64,000 nt of DNA, taken from contig NC_092335.1 in NCBI RefSeq assembly GCF_046630445.1, positions 315,876,501-315,940,500 on the forward strand, read 5' to 3'. The first letter of the stretch is position 1, and every line of letters begins with the position of its first letter. The position numbers were made by a program, and so were the translations under genes. The DNA comes from Rutidosis leptorrhynchoides. Its lineage: Eukaryota; Streptophyta; Magnoliopsida; Asterales; Asteraceae. This document shows, one piece after another, positions 41,167 to 52,634 of this stretch. Under the pieces are notes generated by a model. That model had not been told where the DNA came from. It made no database searches and saw only the letters and a list, made by a program, of their open reading frames with translations.

Positions 41167-44100
41167 ATGGGGGTTATGTCAAGACGGGTACTGCCCGTAT
41201 GCAGTTACCTCTGTGTATGTTGTCCTTCGTTAAGGGCTAGGTCACGACATCCTGTTAAACGTTATAAGAACCTTCTTGCAGACATATTTCCACGCTCACA
41301 GGTGAATACTTCAACTAATTATTACTACTAATAAACTAAATTTGTAGTTCAAAATATGTACATGTAGTGAATGGTAATGATGGAAATTCATCATCATTAG
41401 ACCGAACCAAATACGTCTTCTACTGTTATACAGAAATGATAGTTAGGCCTATTTAGTTAGCCTGAAAATGGGCTAACATCACAGGTCAACCATCCAAGAT
41501 AATTTTTGAAAGTTGGACCTTTTCTGAAAGGCCAATGATATTTCCACCAACATTTCTGCTAAATCCACCATAAAGAACAACTATTCATGCTTGTAATACA
41601 ACTACTTATTGCATTATTTGGTGGGTTTATCGAGAATTATGGTGGAAATAAATGATTGACATGTCTTATTAAGCCAATTTGTTGAAGAGTTGTAAAAGTT
41701 GATATAATATATTGGATGTCTAACTTGTTAATAATGCTATAAACATAAAACAGTTTTTCTTTACCAAATTGAATGTCAGGGTGGTGAGCCAAATGAGCGC
41801 AAGATTGCAAAGCTTTGTGAATACGCTTCTAAAAATCCTTTACGCATACCTAAGGTATATTACCTTTTGAACTATAGAGAGAAATTTGTATCTTTTTTAC
41901 TCTAGTTTAGAAATGCACATCAGTTGGTCATAGTATGTACCTGATGTGTCGTTATGTTTTCTCTTACAGATCTCCGATTACTTAGAGCAAAAGTTCTATA
42001 AAAATTTGCGGAATGAAAACATTGTGGCGGTTAAAACTGTACTGCTTGTTTATGGGAAGTCGCTATCCTCTTGTAAGAAACAGATGTAAGTTATATACAT
42101 TAAGTCTTTGGACAATTCATCTGACCATTATTTACTCAGTACTTTTTAAGTTGTGCTCTGTTATTTTCGTTTAACTTTCATTTACTGTTTGCAAAAATTT
42201 TATAATTGTAATAACATTATGTGTTTGATTTGATTTAACCACGAATTATGAAGATCTTATAACATTTACAGGCCACTCTTCGCTAGTAGTTTTTTGGAGA
42301 TAGTTGGTACCCTACTGGTGCAAACACAACATCATGAAATGCAAATTCTTGGTTGTCAAGCTCTTGTTAACTTCATAAAAAACCAGGTACAATTAACCAT
42401 ATTCGTCTCTATAGCGAAAAATTACCATTTTTACAAACTTTAAAATAGTAAAGTTTTTCTGTTGCATAAACGCCAGGTGGACAGTGCTTACTTGTACAAT
42501 TTAGAAGGCCTTATTCCAAAACTTTGCCAACTGGCTGAAGAAGTCGGAGACGATGAAAAAGTATTAGAATTAAGAGCAGCAGGACTTGAAGTGTTGACCT
42601 TTATGGTAAAAAAAATAAAATAAAATAAAATAACACTGAATTATTTTGTCTTTATAATTTTTACATCGTATAACATGAATATTCTGAATTAGGTGCAATT
42701 TATGGGAGAGCAGCCTCATGTCTCGGTGGATTATGAGAATGTACATTGTTTTCTCAGTAATGAATTTGTAGTTCACTGATATATTTTTTTGTTAGTCTGT
42801 TTTTAATTATACATTTGTCTTTGTTTTGCATTTTTAATAGATTATATCAGTGACATTGGAGAATTATACGGACATTTCATTGAATCAAGACACCAAAAAG
42901 TACGACAAACAACTTTCTCAAGCACATGCACACGCGCCTTCATTCGCTGACTTAAACAAGATTGCAGATACGGTCAACTCTTACCGACAAGATGACCCAC
43001 CTGAGTAAGTCAAACTCATATATTCAAATGTGGATTTTCGGTAATAACCGCATTATTAAAAGCTCGAGTTCTTTTCAGAGATGCACACAAGAACCCATGT
43101 TACTGGGCCCGAGTTTGTTTGTGTAATATGGCTAGATCAGCAAAAGGGGTAACGAATGTTCGACGTGTACTGGAACCAATTTTTAATAGATTCGACACCC
43201 ATAAGCTGTGGGTCCCAGAAAAAGGGCTTGCTTTTTCTGTTTTGAAGTATCTGCAGATGATTTTTGATGAATCAGGTTACCGGTTTATTTAAAATTCTGA
43301 GAGCATATTTGGGATTGCTTGATTTTTAATGTTTATATCGTTTGAAATTTTTTTTTTTTTTTATGTGAACTCAGATGAAAGATCTTATTTATTATTGCCA
43401 ATGTTGATTAAGCATCTGGATAATAAGGAAGTTACCAAGCAGCCGATATTGCAGTTGCAAATTGTAAACGTTGTTACACAACTATCAGAGTATGTAAAAC
43501 AGAATGCGTCAGTTAGCGTTGTTGGTGCAATAGCTGATCTCATAAAACATTTACGCAAGTGCCTGCAGAGATCGTCTGAATCATCCAGCCCTATACAGAG
43601 CTCTGATGACTACTACGATGACCTTCAACGTGCTTTAGAAAACTGTATCTCAAATCTCTCATGTAAGGTTTGTAATGCACCTTAGTTGGTCTTTCAAGTT
43701 TTATGTTTTTCATTAAAGATTTGTTAAAGCCCATTATATAGTTAAATTAAAATGTAAATGAATATGATAATAATACAGTACTGTATGCAATACTGTTGTA
43801 TTAGTTTGCTTTTGTTTATGTTGATTTGTTAATGTAGAATAAATCAAGAAATATTGTTAACTTTACTTGATTGTAAGTAGGTTGGAGATGTGGGGCCCAT
43901 TCTCGATACGATGGTTGTAGTGCTCGAGAAAATCCCAATAAATGCTGATATGGCCAGAGCAAATATTTCGGCTGTTTATCGAACTGCACAAGTTATCAGT
44001 TCCATTCCAAACAAAACCTACTACCAAAAGGTATGTGCAAGTAGTATAATATTGATTATGTTGTATACTACTTCTTTAATTCAAATAGTGTTTTTTTTTA

Positions 44101-46690
44101 AAACAAAATTTTTTAAATCAGGCATTCCCGGACGCTTTATTTCACCACTTGCTCTTAGCAATGTCGCACCCGGATCATGAAACACGGGTTCTTGCACACC
44201 GTGTTTTCTCTATTGTGCTTGTCCCATCTTTAAGTCAACCTTGGTCAATCTACGATTTAATACCTTCTTCTTCTTCACAAACGGGTAATTCATCGATGAT
44301 GTCACAACGGGTAGCAGATGGTAACAAAAGTATACTTGAAACCATTGATGAAGATACAAAGGAGATAGAGGATGATAATAATGAAGAACATGTGAAGCCC
44401 ACTACTGAATCCTTATCGTGCGGAAACAATAACGTTTCTAACGGTGGTAGTAAAAAAGTATGAGAAAAACATGTATACTTGTTTATATGTTCATATATTT
44501 ATAATTAAATACTTTCCATGCATCTAATTCTAGTTTCTGTTTATAATGAATTGTGCAGCCCCCTAGTTCCATGAGATTGAGTAGTCATCAAGTGAGTCTT
44601 GTTCTTTCATCGATTTGGATTCAGGCAACATCCATGGAAAATACACCTGCAAATATTGAGGCTATGGCCCAAACATATACTCTTGCTTTATCGTTTATTT
44701 TGTCAAAGGTAATGATAATTTCATTATCGGTTTCTATGGTACTAATTTATATATTTTTATCAAGTCGTGTGTAATAATACTTTCCAAATGCTCTCTCTTT
44801 GTGAAAGTTGTTGCTTAATACATCCGCCATAAGCAATTATATACGTGTGTGTGTGTATGTGTCTGTGTATGTGTGTGTGTTTGTGTGTACATTGTATATG
44901 ATGTCTATTTTTCTCAAATTGTATACATTGTTTTTTCAAGGCTTCAAATCATGTGGCCCTACTTCGTTTTTTCCAGTTGTCATTTTCACTCAGAAGCATC
45001 TCTTTGAATCGACAAGGTATCATCTTTAGTTATTAAATATCACAACCATAGAGTACAATGCATTTGGATCACAGATTAGGTTTTGTCTAGTACTAAGTAA
45101 TACTCTTGGTATCTGTGGTTAATAATTTAATGTTGATTTTTTTTTCAATTTCATAAAGGAGGCCCACAACCATCCCGAAGAAGGCCTCTGTTCATGTTGG
45201 CTTCATACATGATTATTGTTACCGCAAAAGCGTGCCAACTTCCGGAGCTAATTTCCATGGTTAAATCAACATTGACAGAAGAAACAGTTAGTTTTATTTC
45301 ATATTTTTATGTAGTCGTTTTTTTATAAATTATTGTATTTTTTCATTCAGTTGTTTCGTTTACTAATAAAGCTAGCTCGTACGACAGGTGGATCCTTATC
45401 TTTTGTTGGATAAAGATATCAGGCTTCAGGCAATTTGTACAAATCCAAATGACAAAAACTGTTATGGATCACAAGCAGATGATGCTTCTGCAGTGAAATC
45501 ACTTTCTGCAATAGAATCAAAGGATCAACAGTTAAAAGATACACTTTCGTCTCACTTTGTATTTACTCGTGGCAAATCATCTGAGGTATCTACATTATAT
45601 TTTACCAAACTGAAACACGTTTTTTCACGTTGTCGAAGTATGTGTGCTTATTTCTGCATTTTTCTCCGGTTTCACATTTTCGTAGTATATAAAGGTTCTT
45701 ACACGATCCTAACTCTATATACACTTAAACACTTGGAGCCTGGAACTCAGTGTCAAAAATAGAACATTGTACTTTTTATACATTATTATTTTTTTTAATT
45801 TATATCTTCAAATGTTGTTCAGGAAGAACGATTAAATATAAAGGCACAAATTTCACAATGGTTTGTGCCTGATGAAGACTATCCTTTGGGAGCCCCATTG
45901 TTTTTGGGAACACAAAATCCATGTCCACCAGAAATTCAAGCATTTGATGAGGTTCTATATATGCTTCCTATATCTTATTTTCTTTTTGTCTTTTTAATAT
46001 CCTTTATCCCAAATTGCAACATTTTCTCTTTTCAAGTAAATCCAAGTTTTTTTCCTTCACCAATGAGCTAATAACTTAGTGGTAGCCGTTGACTTAAAAG
46101 CTGGGGCCTACCATGTAGAAGCTTTTGCCAAAATGGGCGCATGGGGTTTACAACCCTTGACATAGAATGATACTCAAACCTAACAGGGGTATTCGGTGGT
46201 GGTATTTTACAGGCATCTGGCTCTAACAGGGGTGGGGTATTCAAAGGAAACACTAGGCTTGGGTGATCTTTGGATATTTAATTTTTAGTCAAACGCTCGT
46301 TTGAAGTCAATAATGTTGCAACTGTCTGGAACAAAAGGAGTAGATATTTATGTTTCTCGATGTTTACAAATTGCGCTTCCAATGTTTTTTTTCCCCAGAT
46401 TATGCCAAATGTAGAATCAGTAGATGAAGATGCTTCAGATCAATATGGAAACCAATCAGATTCCAAAGCTTCAGTTTCTGAAAATTCACATGATATTCTA
46501 AGTGTCAACCAGCTAATGGAATCGGTATAATTGTTTAATCGATCATTTATATCTTCTCCAATATCATCATTTTATTCTCACAATTGTAAAACTGGATAAA
46601 TGAAGAAATCAGAAATGATAGCATGGTTGGGTTGAGTAACGAGCCTTTTGTTGTCTGTGTCAAAATGAGCCGGATTGGATTGACCCGAAC

Positions 46691-46722
<32 letters not shown>

Positions 46723-47405
46723 CATTAGAGCTAAATATAGCCCAAATCGATCTTTTTATATGCAAATACACTCTGTTGACCCGTTTCCTTTTTAGCTCAC
46801 CTAATTATTTATACTTTACCTTTCAAAGCTAAATCATATAGCCCAAATGGACATTTTTATATGTAAATGGTCCGAGACTGCCACCCTAGTAATTTTTATT
46901 TAATATAACTAATGACGGCATACGTCTAATTTGTGTGATTAACAGGTAGTAGAAACAGCGCGTCAAGCCGAAAACATGCAGGATTCGTCTGATCCTCTAA
47001 CTTACGATCAAATGAAAAGTCAATGTGAGGCACTTTTGATGGGTAAACGTCAAAAACTATGTGTTCTTCAGAGTTTTAAAGAACAACAACAAGAAGCCAT
47101 GGCACATAAATCTTCTAGTGAAATTGAACAGCATACTCCAATTATATCATCAAATAATGTAAAATCTTATTTCCTTTCGTAACATCTTTATTTGCACAGA
47201 AATAAAATTTGTAAGTTTTTTTATTAATTATTTGTTGTGGCAGCAGATGGAACTTGCGGAAGCGGAAGAAAAATCTTCAGCGAGTGATCAGGATCAAGTG
47301 CGTGATCTGAAGTACTCCCGTTTGAAAGAGTACGGACAACAAGACTCTTTCAAGTTACCGGCTCTAAGTCCATACGACAAGTTTTTGAAGGCGACTAAAA
47401 TTTAG
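41167..47405 (+). CDS. EFR3-like ARM-repeat protein (SRL2/EFOP family), 19 coding exons
   Basis: EFR3 proteins anchor phosphatidylinositol 4-kinase alpha at the plasma membrane. Plant homologues are the EFOP proteins and rice SEMI-ROLLED LEAF 2. Coding exons: 41167-41301, 41780-41854, 41970-42085, 42272-42386, 42477-42605, 42693-42740, 42841-43004, 43079-43275, 43375-43667, 43881-44030, 44122-44457, 44559-44708, 44941-45016, 45159-45286, 45388-45585, 45823-45951, 46399-46524, 46946-47158, 47247-47405; 2937 nt, 978 aa, all GT-AG and in frame. The N-terminus is Cys-rich then basic (YLCVCCPSLRARSRHPVKRY), as expected for acylation and membrane binding, and continues with helical repeats (LIKHLDNKEV, AIADLIKHLRK, AFPDALFHHLLLAMSHPDHE). 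The C-terminus LSPYDKFLKATKI matches the family's conserved PFDNFLKAAG-type end. The closest relative I recall is Arabidopsis At5g26850 (983 aa). The start ATG gives the conserved MGVMSRRVLPVC. The last intron has a tandem CAGCAG acceptor. Confidence 0.93.
44845..44890. repeat. (TG)n microsatellite in intron 12 of the EFR3-like gene
   Basis: Imperfect TG/TATG repeat, intronic, about 50 bases before exon 13. Confidence 0.75.
46020..46380. other. Intron 16 segment of the EFR3-like gene with SINE-like words
   Basis: TTAGTGGTAGCCG and TGGGGCCTACCATG resemble tRNA-type SINE sequence, but the boxes and tail are too worn for a firm call. The rest is ordinary intron. Confidence 0.25.
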
Positions 47406-48252
47406 TTAATTGACATTGTGTCTTGTAGATATGCATATTAGCAATGATTGCATTCATTCATTCTTTTTAATTGTTGCCATCACCCTCTAGATGTTGTATT
47501 TGTTTTGTTATACAACCTTGTTTCAGCATTTGAATATTTATTGTTGAACAAAGTTTTGACTCCATAAAAACTACAGTAATAAAAACTTATCGAGTTGCAA
47601 TTATAGGGTGACCAAGGGTAGGAGAGAACTCAGAGAACTTTCAGACTAACCTCAATATGTGGTGCAAATTGACTCAATATGTGTGCAAATCGAGCTCAAT
47701 CTGTGTGCAAATTGACCCAATTTGGGTGCAGATTGATCCAATACCCAATCTAGGTGCAGATTGAATCAATCTGTGAGTTCTATAGCTTCTCTCCCGCCCT
47801 TAGTTCTCTCTGGATTCTTTCACTATATAGAATAAACGTGTTTATCATTTTGGTCTTAGATACTTTAAAAAATCAGACTTTTGACCGACTTTGACCCAAC
47901 AGAGTTTTTGACTGACCTTTTAGCATTGACTGACTGGTTAAACATATTCAGACGAAACAGGACCGCTAGTCACCAAACCCCCACAACCGCCGTTTGCAAT
48001 CATGCTCATAAAAAAATAATGCAACATAGAAATCACGAAAGTAGCAAAAGAAACCACAAGCTTTGCTAAAGCAAACTTTCATTTGAAACGATATAAAAAA
48101 TAAAAATAAAGCACAACAGATACTTATGCATGTCGAAAACTAATAAAACAACATGAGATACCAAAAATTCACAAAGATCAAAATACTAATTTGAAAAAAG
48201 GTTAACATTTTAGTTATAACTTAATTCGTTACAAGACAAGCTACGAATTCTC
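47406..48252. other. Convergent intergenic region with degenerate 20-bp repeats
   Basis: 3' UTRs of two tail-to-tail genes are expected at each side. At about 47650-47780 there are six or so imperfect copies of a unit like TGTGCAAATTGACCCAAT. Their flanks (GGTAGGAGAGAACT and its approximate inverse near 47800) hint at a small MITE, without a clear target duplication. Confidence 0.4.
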
Positions 48253-49738
48253 CTAATCCCATGCTGAAGGGCCACCAAAGCCGACATCAGCGTCCGAGCT
48301 AAGCAACTGCACAGCAGAAGTACCTCTTGTTTTGCTCTTAACTCTCTTCTTTTCCTTTCCAACTGTATCATCTCTATTTTCATTTTTTTCAGTGAAACTA
48401 AGAGATACCGTTTCTTCATCATGTTTGACTTTCTTTGACTTTGTTATTGCTTCATCCATTGTGATGCTTCCTTTCGATTTGCGCTTTGACTTCTTGACTG
48501 AATCGGAGTTCATTAAAGTGATATTTTCCTCATTATCTGCTTTTGTTGGATTATCAACTACCGTTTTGTTCTCAATATCCGCAGCATCAGCCAAAAGATT
48601 ATCATCTGCACCAACTGTTGTCGCCTTTTTCATGACTTTATCAATCGGTCTTGCATTGAATATTTGTAAGCTCGGTACAAGATTCTTTATCTGCAGTATT
48701 AAAACATTTTATTTCTAGATATGAGCTCTTTTCATTAGGATAAAACAGAAAGTGTGCCTAGAGAATGCAAAGTGTGTGCATCAGACACGTTGCCTGGCGT
48801 TCATAGCAGATTTGGGTCAAATTGGATAATTTTTAAAGTGAGTTTAAACAAATCGGGCTGGTAAAACTGGGGAAAAAATACTGTATTTAACATGATTACA
48901 AAAACCATAATTTCACAACGATTGTCTTAGTTTTTAACAAAAAACGCTTTTTGATTTTGTATACATTAACAATACACGTTGGACAACTTCCAACCCATCC
49001 GACCCTTTTCCTTGATAACGAAATTTTTTATTGGACCCATTTAAGATAAAAGAACCAAATGGACCCATTGAGAGGTTGAAACTTCTAGCTATGCCCTGAT
49101 AGATTCAAACAAATATTATTATATATTTCCTGCTTGTACACTCAAAATCATGTCAAATACATTTATAAAGTCAAATTTGAACAAATTACTTGACATAGTT
49201 GTTTCCCTAATCCTCTTGTCAACAATGTACCACTTACACTGATTAGATCTGAATGAAAATGAAGTAATCAAGATGACTGAGCAAATATTCAAAAATCACT
49301 ACTCAGTCGGTAATTTTTAGGAAGTAATCAGAAACTCGGGAGTACTCGGATGTTGAACAAGTTTGATTTTGACCAAATTTGACTTTGACCAATTTTGATT
49401 GAGTTTTGACAGTTTTTCCAATTAATCCAGAGTTTTGACCAAGTAATCCCGAGTGTTGACCGAGTTTGACCAAGTTTGACCGAGTAATCGATAGACTTCT
49501 TTGCCGTACTCCCCGAGTACTCCCAAGTTCTGCAACACTGTGACTGAGTATATGTATACGATTGACATATTTTTTTATCTCTGAGTGTATTTGTGAAACG
49601 TATGACAATATCGATATCTCTATGTTGCCTATGTGTGTACTATATAGTATATACAAGTATCATATAAAAAACTCATATGTTGTGACGTATTCTTATAAAA
49701 TATCAACCCCACCCCAACCCCCCCCCCCCCCCCCCCCC

Positions 49739-49782
<44 letters not shown>

Positions 49783-51445
49783 TAGGCTATAAACAGATGC
49801 TCATGGTGAAACCGAATGTTACCTTTTTCGCTAATCCATCTTTCTCAGCAACTGGGTTCCCAGCTAGGTTCAGATTTTTCAGATTTGTCAACGAAGAAAG
49901 TATCTAAAAATCCATAACAAATCTATAATTTAAAAAAAAAAAAATAATAATAAATAACTACATAATCAAATGAAGATGTTAAAAATAACGGCTGTATGAA
50001 TTGACTAACCTTAAGATCCGACCACCTCATAATCAAGTTGTTTCCCACATCCAAATTTTGTATCTTTGTATTTCGAGTCAATTCACTTGGGAGAGTCTAA
50101 CATAATGATCATCCGAGCATATCAGTATAATCAGAGATTGTAAAAGTTAAGTTTTCTATTAGCAGAGAGTACAACTGAGGGTAGGTAATGATGTTTCAAA
50201 TCAGTACATACGCTACATTACAAATTTGAAAGAACTGCTAGAGGTGACAAAATGGGCGAGTTAGATTTGTAGCGTGATTGTTGAAAGGGTGGTTTTTTCA
50301 AGAAGATTTAAAAAAACTAAGTCGTCCGGCCAACATTTTTTGTCACTTACAACTGTATAGAAAAACGTGTTTAATTTGATTAAAGAAAACACCTGTATAT
50401 ATATTCTACTCTAATTCTTGAAGAAAAAGATAAAGGAAAAAGAAAGAAAGAATATACTATCAAGGTTATCAACATTTAAAATTTTAATACACCCTTAGTT
50501 TACTTTTATCCCATTCGGCATGTTTGAGTAGGAAAGTGTTTTTACAGGTTTGACCTTTGAGGTTAGGTATAACCCAAAGTAACCCATTTATAAGTAAATG
50601 GGTCAAAATTGCCAACTTCTAAAGAAGAATCAAAACATACCCTGATCTCATTGTGAGCAAGCCTGAGCTCTCTCAACTCCGTACAGGACTTGATTGAAGA
50701 ATCGATGCATTGGATTTTGCAGTTTGATAGGGACAACTACAGTCAAATTTCAACACGTTAATACTACCGAGAAAAAAATAAACAACCCACTAATTTATAA
50801 AAGTTTGTACATGTTGCTTACTTTTGTGATTGAATTAACCCTGCTCAGACTTTCACCAATTTTACGAATTGGATTCTTTGAAAGGACTGCAAGTAACACA
50901 AAAGATATTTTTAAATTGAGACCGTATTATGCTATATTAGAGAATGATATGAAACAACTCACAACTAATTCCTCAAATAAAAGATATAAACCATGTTTAA
51001 TAAGGTCAAAAATGAACAACTGATTACAAAGTGGTTCAGTGTGACTTATTTTCCAAATTAATACACAACAAAGTCACAAAACTTAAAGCTTTTCTAAAAG
51101 GTAACTACTTTTACTGTCAAATAATTAGATCAGAACCCTGTTAAGTGTTAATATAAAACCAATGACAACCAAGTTAATACTACGGCGGCGGCGGCGGCGG
51201 CACAATACCCAATCCCACGGAAGTGGGGTATGGGAGAGGTGGGTGTAGACAATCATTCCTCGTACCCTAGATTAAAAGGAAGTCACTACTCCACCCGCGA
51301 GTATAGAACCTGCGACTAGATAAGGTCGTCCCTCCCTCTACTCTAGAGCAAAAGAGATTGCTTCCTAAGGACCTCCGGCCAGAAAATGCTCATAAAAACG
51401 AAAAAGAGAGGGCAAATGATACGTACCTGTAAGAGTTATGTGCGC
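48253..51445 (-). CDS. Leucine-rich-repeat protein, 3' part (like At5g22320)
   Basis: Minus-strand exons, in gene order: 51427-51445 (19 nt, tentative), 50822-50886, 50641-50736, 50010-50096, 49823-49903 and 48253-48690 (stop at 48253-48255), in frame across all joins. They encode SDS22-type leucine-rich repeats (VLSKNPIRKIGESLSRVNS, LSLSNCKIQCIDSSIKSC, LRELRLAHNEIRTLPSEL, IQNLDVGNNLI, LKNLNLAGNPVAEKDGLAKK), then the repeat cap LVPSLQIFNARPIDK and a charged, Lys-rich tail with possible nuclear signals (KKSKRKSKG, KEKKRVKSKTRG), ending GGPSAWD. Such proteins are docking scaffolds; the exact role is unknown. By comparison with the Arabidopsis protein I remember, about 130 N-terminal residues are missing. 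No exon for them was found up to 64000, so the gene either has a very large transposon-filled intron or is 5'-truncated. Confidence 0.82.
49340..49500. repeat. Degenerate TTGACC repeats in an intron of the LRR gene
   Basis: Ten or so imperfect copies of words such as TTTGACCAAGTTTGACC and GAGTTTTGACC, without a regular period. Confidence 0.5.
49718..49780. repeat. Poly(C) and (CT)n tract in an intron of the LRR gene
   Basis: About 19 C followed by about 17 CT units. On the gene's own strand it reads (AG)n then poly(G), some 40 bases 5' of no splice site, so probably neutral. Confidence 0.85.
51178..51366 (-). mobile_element. SINE with a GCC-repeat tail
   Basis: Read on the minus strand, it has a B-box-like GGTTCTATAC, then GATTGTCTACACCCACCTCT and CCCACTTCCGTGGGATTGGG, ending in (GCC)6 at about 51182-51199. 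The ending ATTGGGTATTGT before a simple repeat is typical of plant SINEs whose tails are TTG repeats and which are thought to use RTE LINE enzymes. Here the tail is GCC. Confidence 0.55.
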
Positions 51446-51630
51446 CTAGAAAGATGTAACAATACACAGTAACCATAAAAGATAGCACATATAGCAGTAA
51501 TACACAACAATAGAGCAAATAGCATGGATAATATAGTGCACATAACCATTTAATTTCAAGTAGACATACAGGCAAACAAAAAAAAACATATATATATATA
51601 TATACAAGAGAGAGAGAGAGAGAGAGAGAT

Positions 51631-52281
51631 TTAATCAAGTTTTTTGGGGAGAAGTGGGGGGAAGTAATTTTTTTTCGTTTTTTGAAAAAACTTTGTTCAC
51701 AAACATTATAGATTAGATGAAAATATGAACATTTAAAAAAGACACTTTGTGATGAATGTCATTATTTTGGCGGGAAAACGCTCGAAGAAAAAAATACAAA
51801 CATTCAATGCATTGAATGTTTTGCTGCTGAGTTAGAAATTAGGGTTTAGAAATTAGGGTTTACAAATTAGGGGGTTATAAATTAGGGTTTAGAAATTAGG
51901 GTTTAGGGTTTAGATTGAATATTTTAACACGGACGGTTTAGAGTTTAGGGTTTTGGGTTTTCGGGTTTATAAACCCGAAAACCCAAAACCCAAAACCCTA
52001 AATCGGGCTAAATTCGAAAAAAACACTTCACACAAGATGAAAACAAAACGATGCAAATAAACTCAGCAGCAAAATATTCAATGCATTGAATGTTTTAATT
52101 TTTTTATTCGAGCGTTTTCCCGCCAAAATAATGACATTCATCACAAAGTGTCTTTTTTAAATGTTCATATATTCATCTAATCTATAATGTTCGTGAACAA
52201 AGTTTTTTCAAAAAACGAAAAAAAAAAAAAAAAAAAAATTTGCTTCCCCCTTCCCCAAAAAAGTGCTTCCCTCTTGATTAT
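51631..52281. mobile_element. Inverted-repeat MITE with telomere-like centre
   Basis: Arms of about 190 bp (51641-51833 and 52061-52262) are near-perfect inverse copies sharing CACTTTGTGATGAATGTC and TTTGGCGGGAAAACGCTCGA. The outermost bases are TAATCAAG / CTTGATTA. The centre has repeated AATTAGGGTTTAG words and a 44-bp perfect palindrome (51948-51991). No coding capacity. I could not define a target duplication, so the superfamily is open (Mutator-like is my first guess). Confidence 0.65.
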
Positions 52282-52282
52282 G

Positions 52283-52322
<40 letters not shown>

Positions 52323-52580
52323 AGACATGCCAAGATACATACACCAAGAATACATGCACTTAGATACATCGATACCTATATAGATACAAGCATATACATC
52401 GATACATATATAGTCTAAATACATATACATAGAAACATATACCATGTAGAGGGATATATATAGTGTAGCTACAGAATAACTAGTTATAGTTATATATGTA
52501 GTTGTATAATAAATGTATCTAACACATTGAAAAAAAAAAAAAAAAAAAAAACTCTTACGCCTATATTCTATTTCTAAAAT

Positions 52581-52632
<52 letters not shown>

Positions 52633-52634
52633 TC
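52282..52634. repeat. Low-complexity tract: (TA)n, TACATxGATAC words and two A-runs
   Basis: (TA)n at 52289-52320, then irregular ATACATAxATACAT words, an A-run at 52530-52550 and a 50-base A-run at about 52579-52628. The second A-run touches the 3' side of the RTE LINE, where it reads as T on that element's strand. Confidence 0.7.

Noticed and set aside
46547-46832. Frames containing poly-Lys or poly-Phe in intron 17
   Set aside because: They come from a T-run at about 46692-46721 within an intron of the EFR3-like gene.
48332-48718. 128-codon plus-strand Ser/Phe-rich frame
   Set aside because: It is the reverse shadow of the last exon of the LRR gene.
51810-51915. Interstitial telomere array
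   Set aside because: Only a few imperfect TTTAGGG words mixed with AATTAGGG; they belong to the MITE centre.
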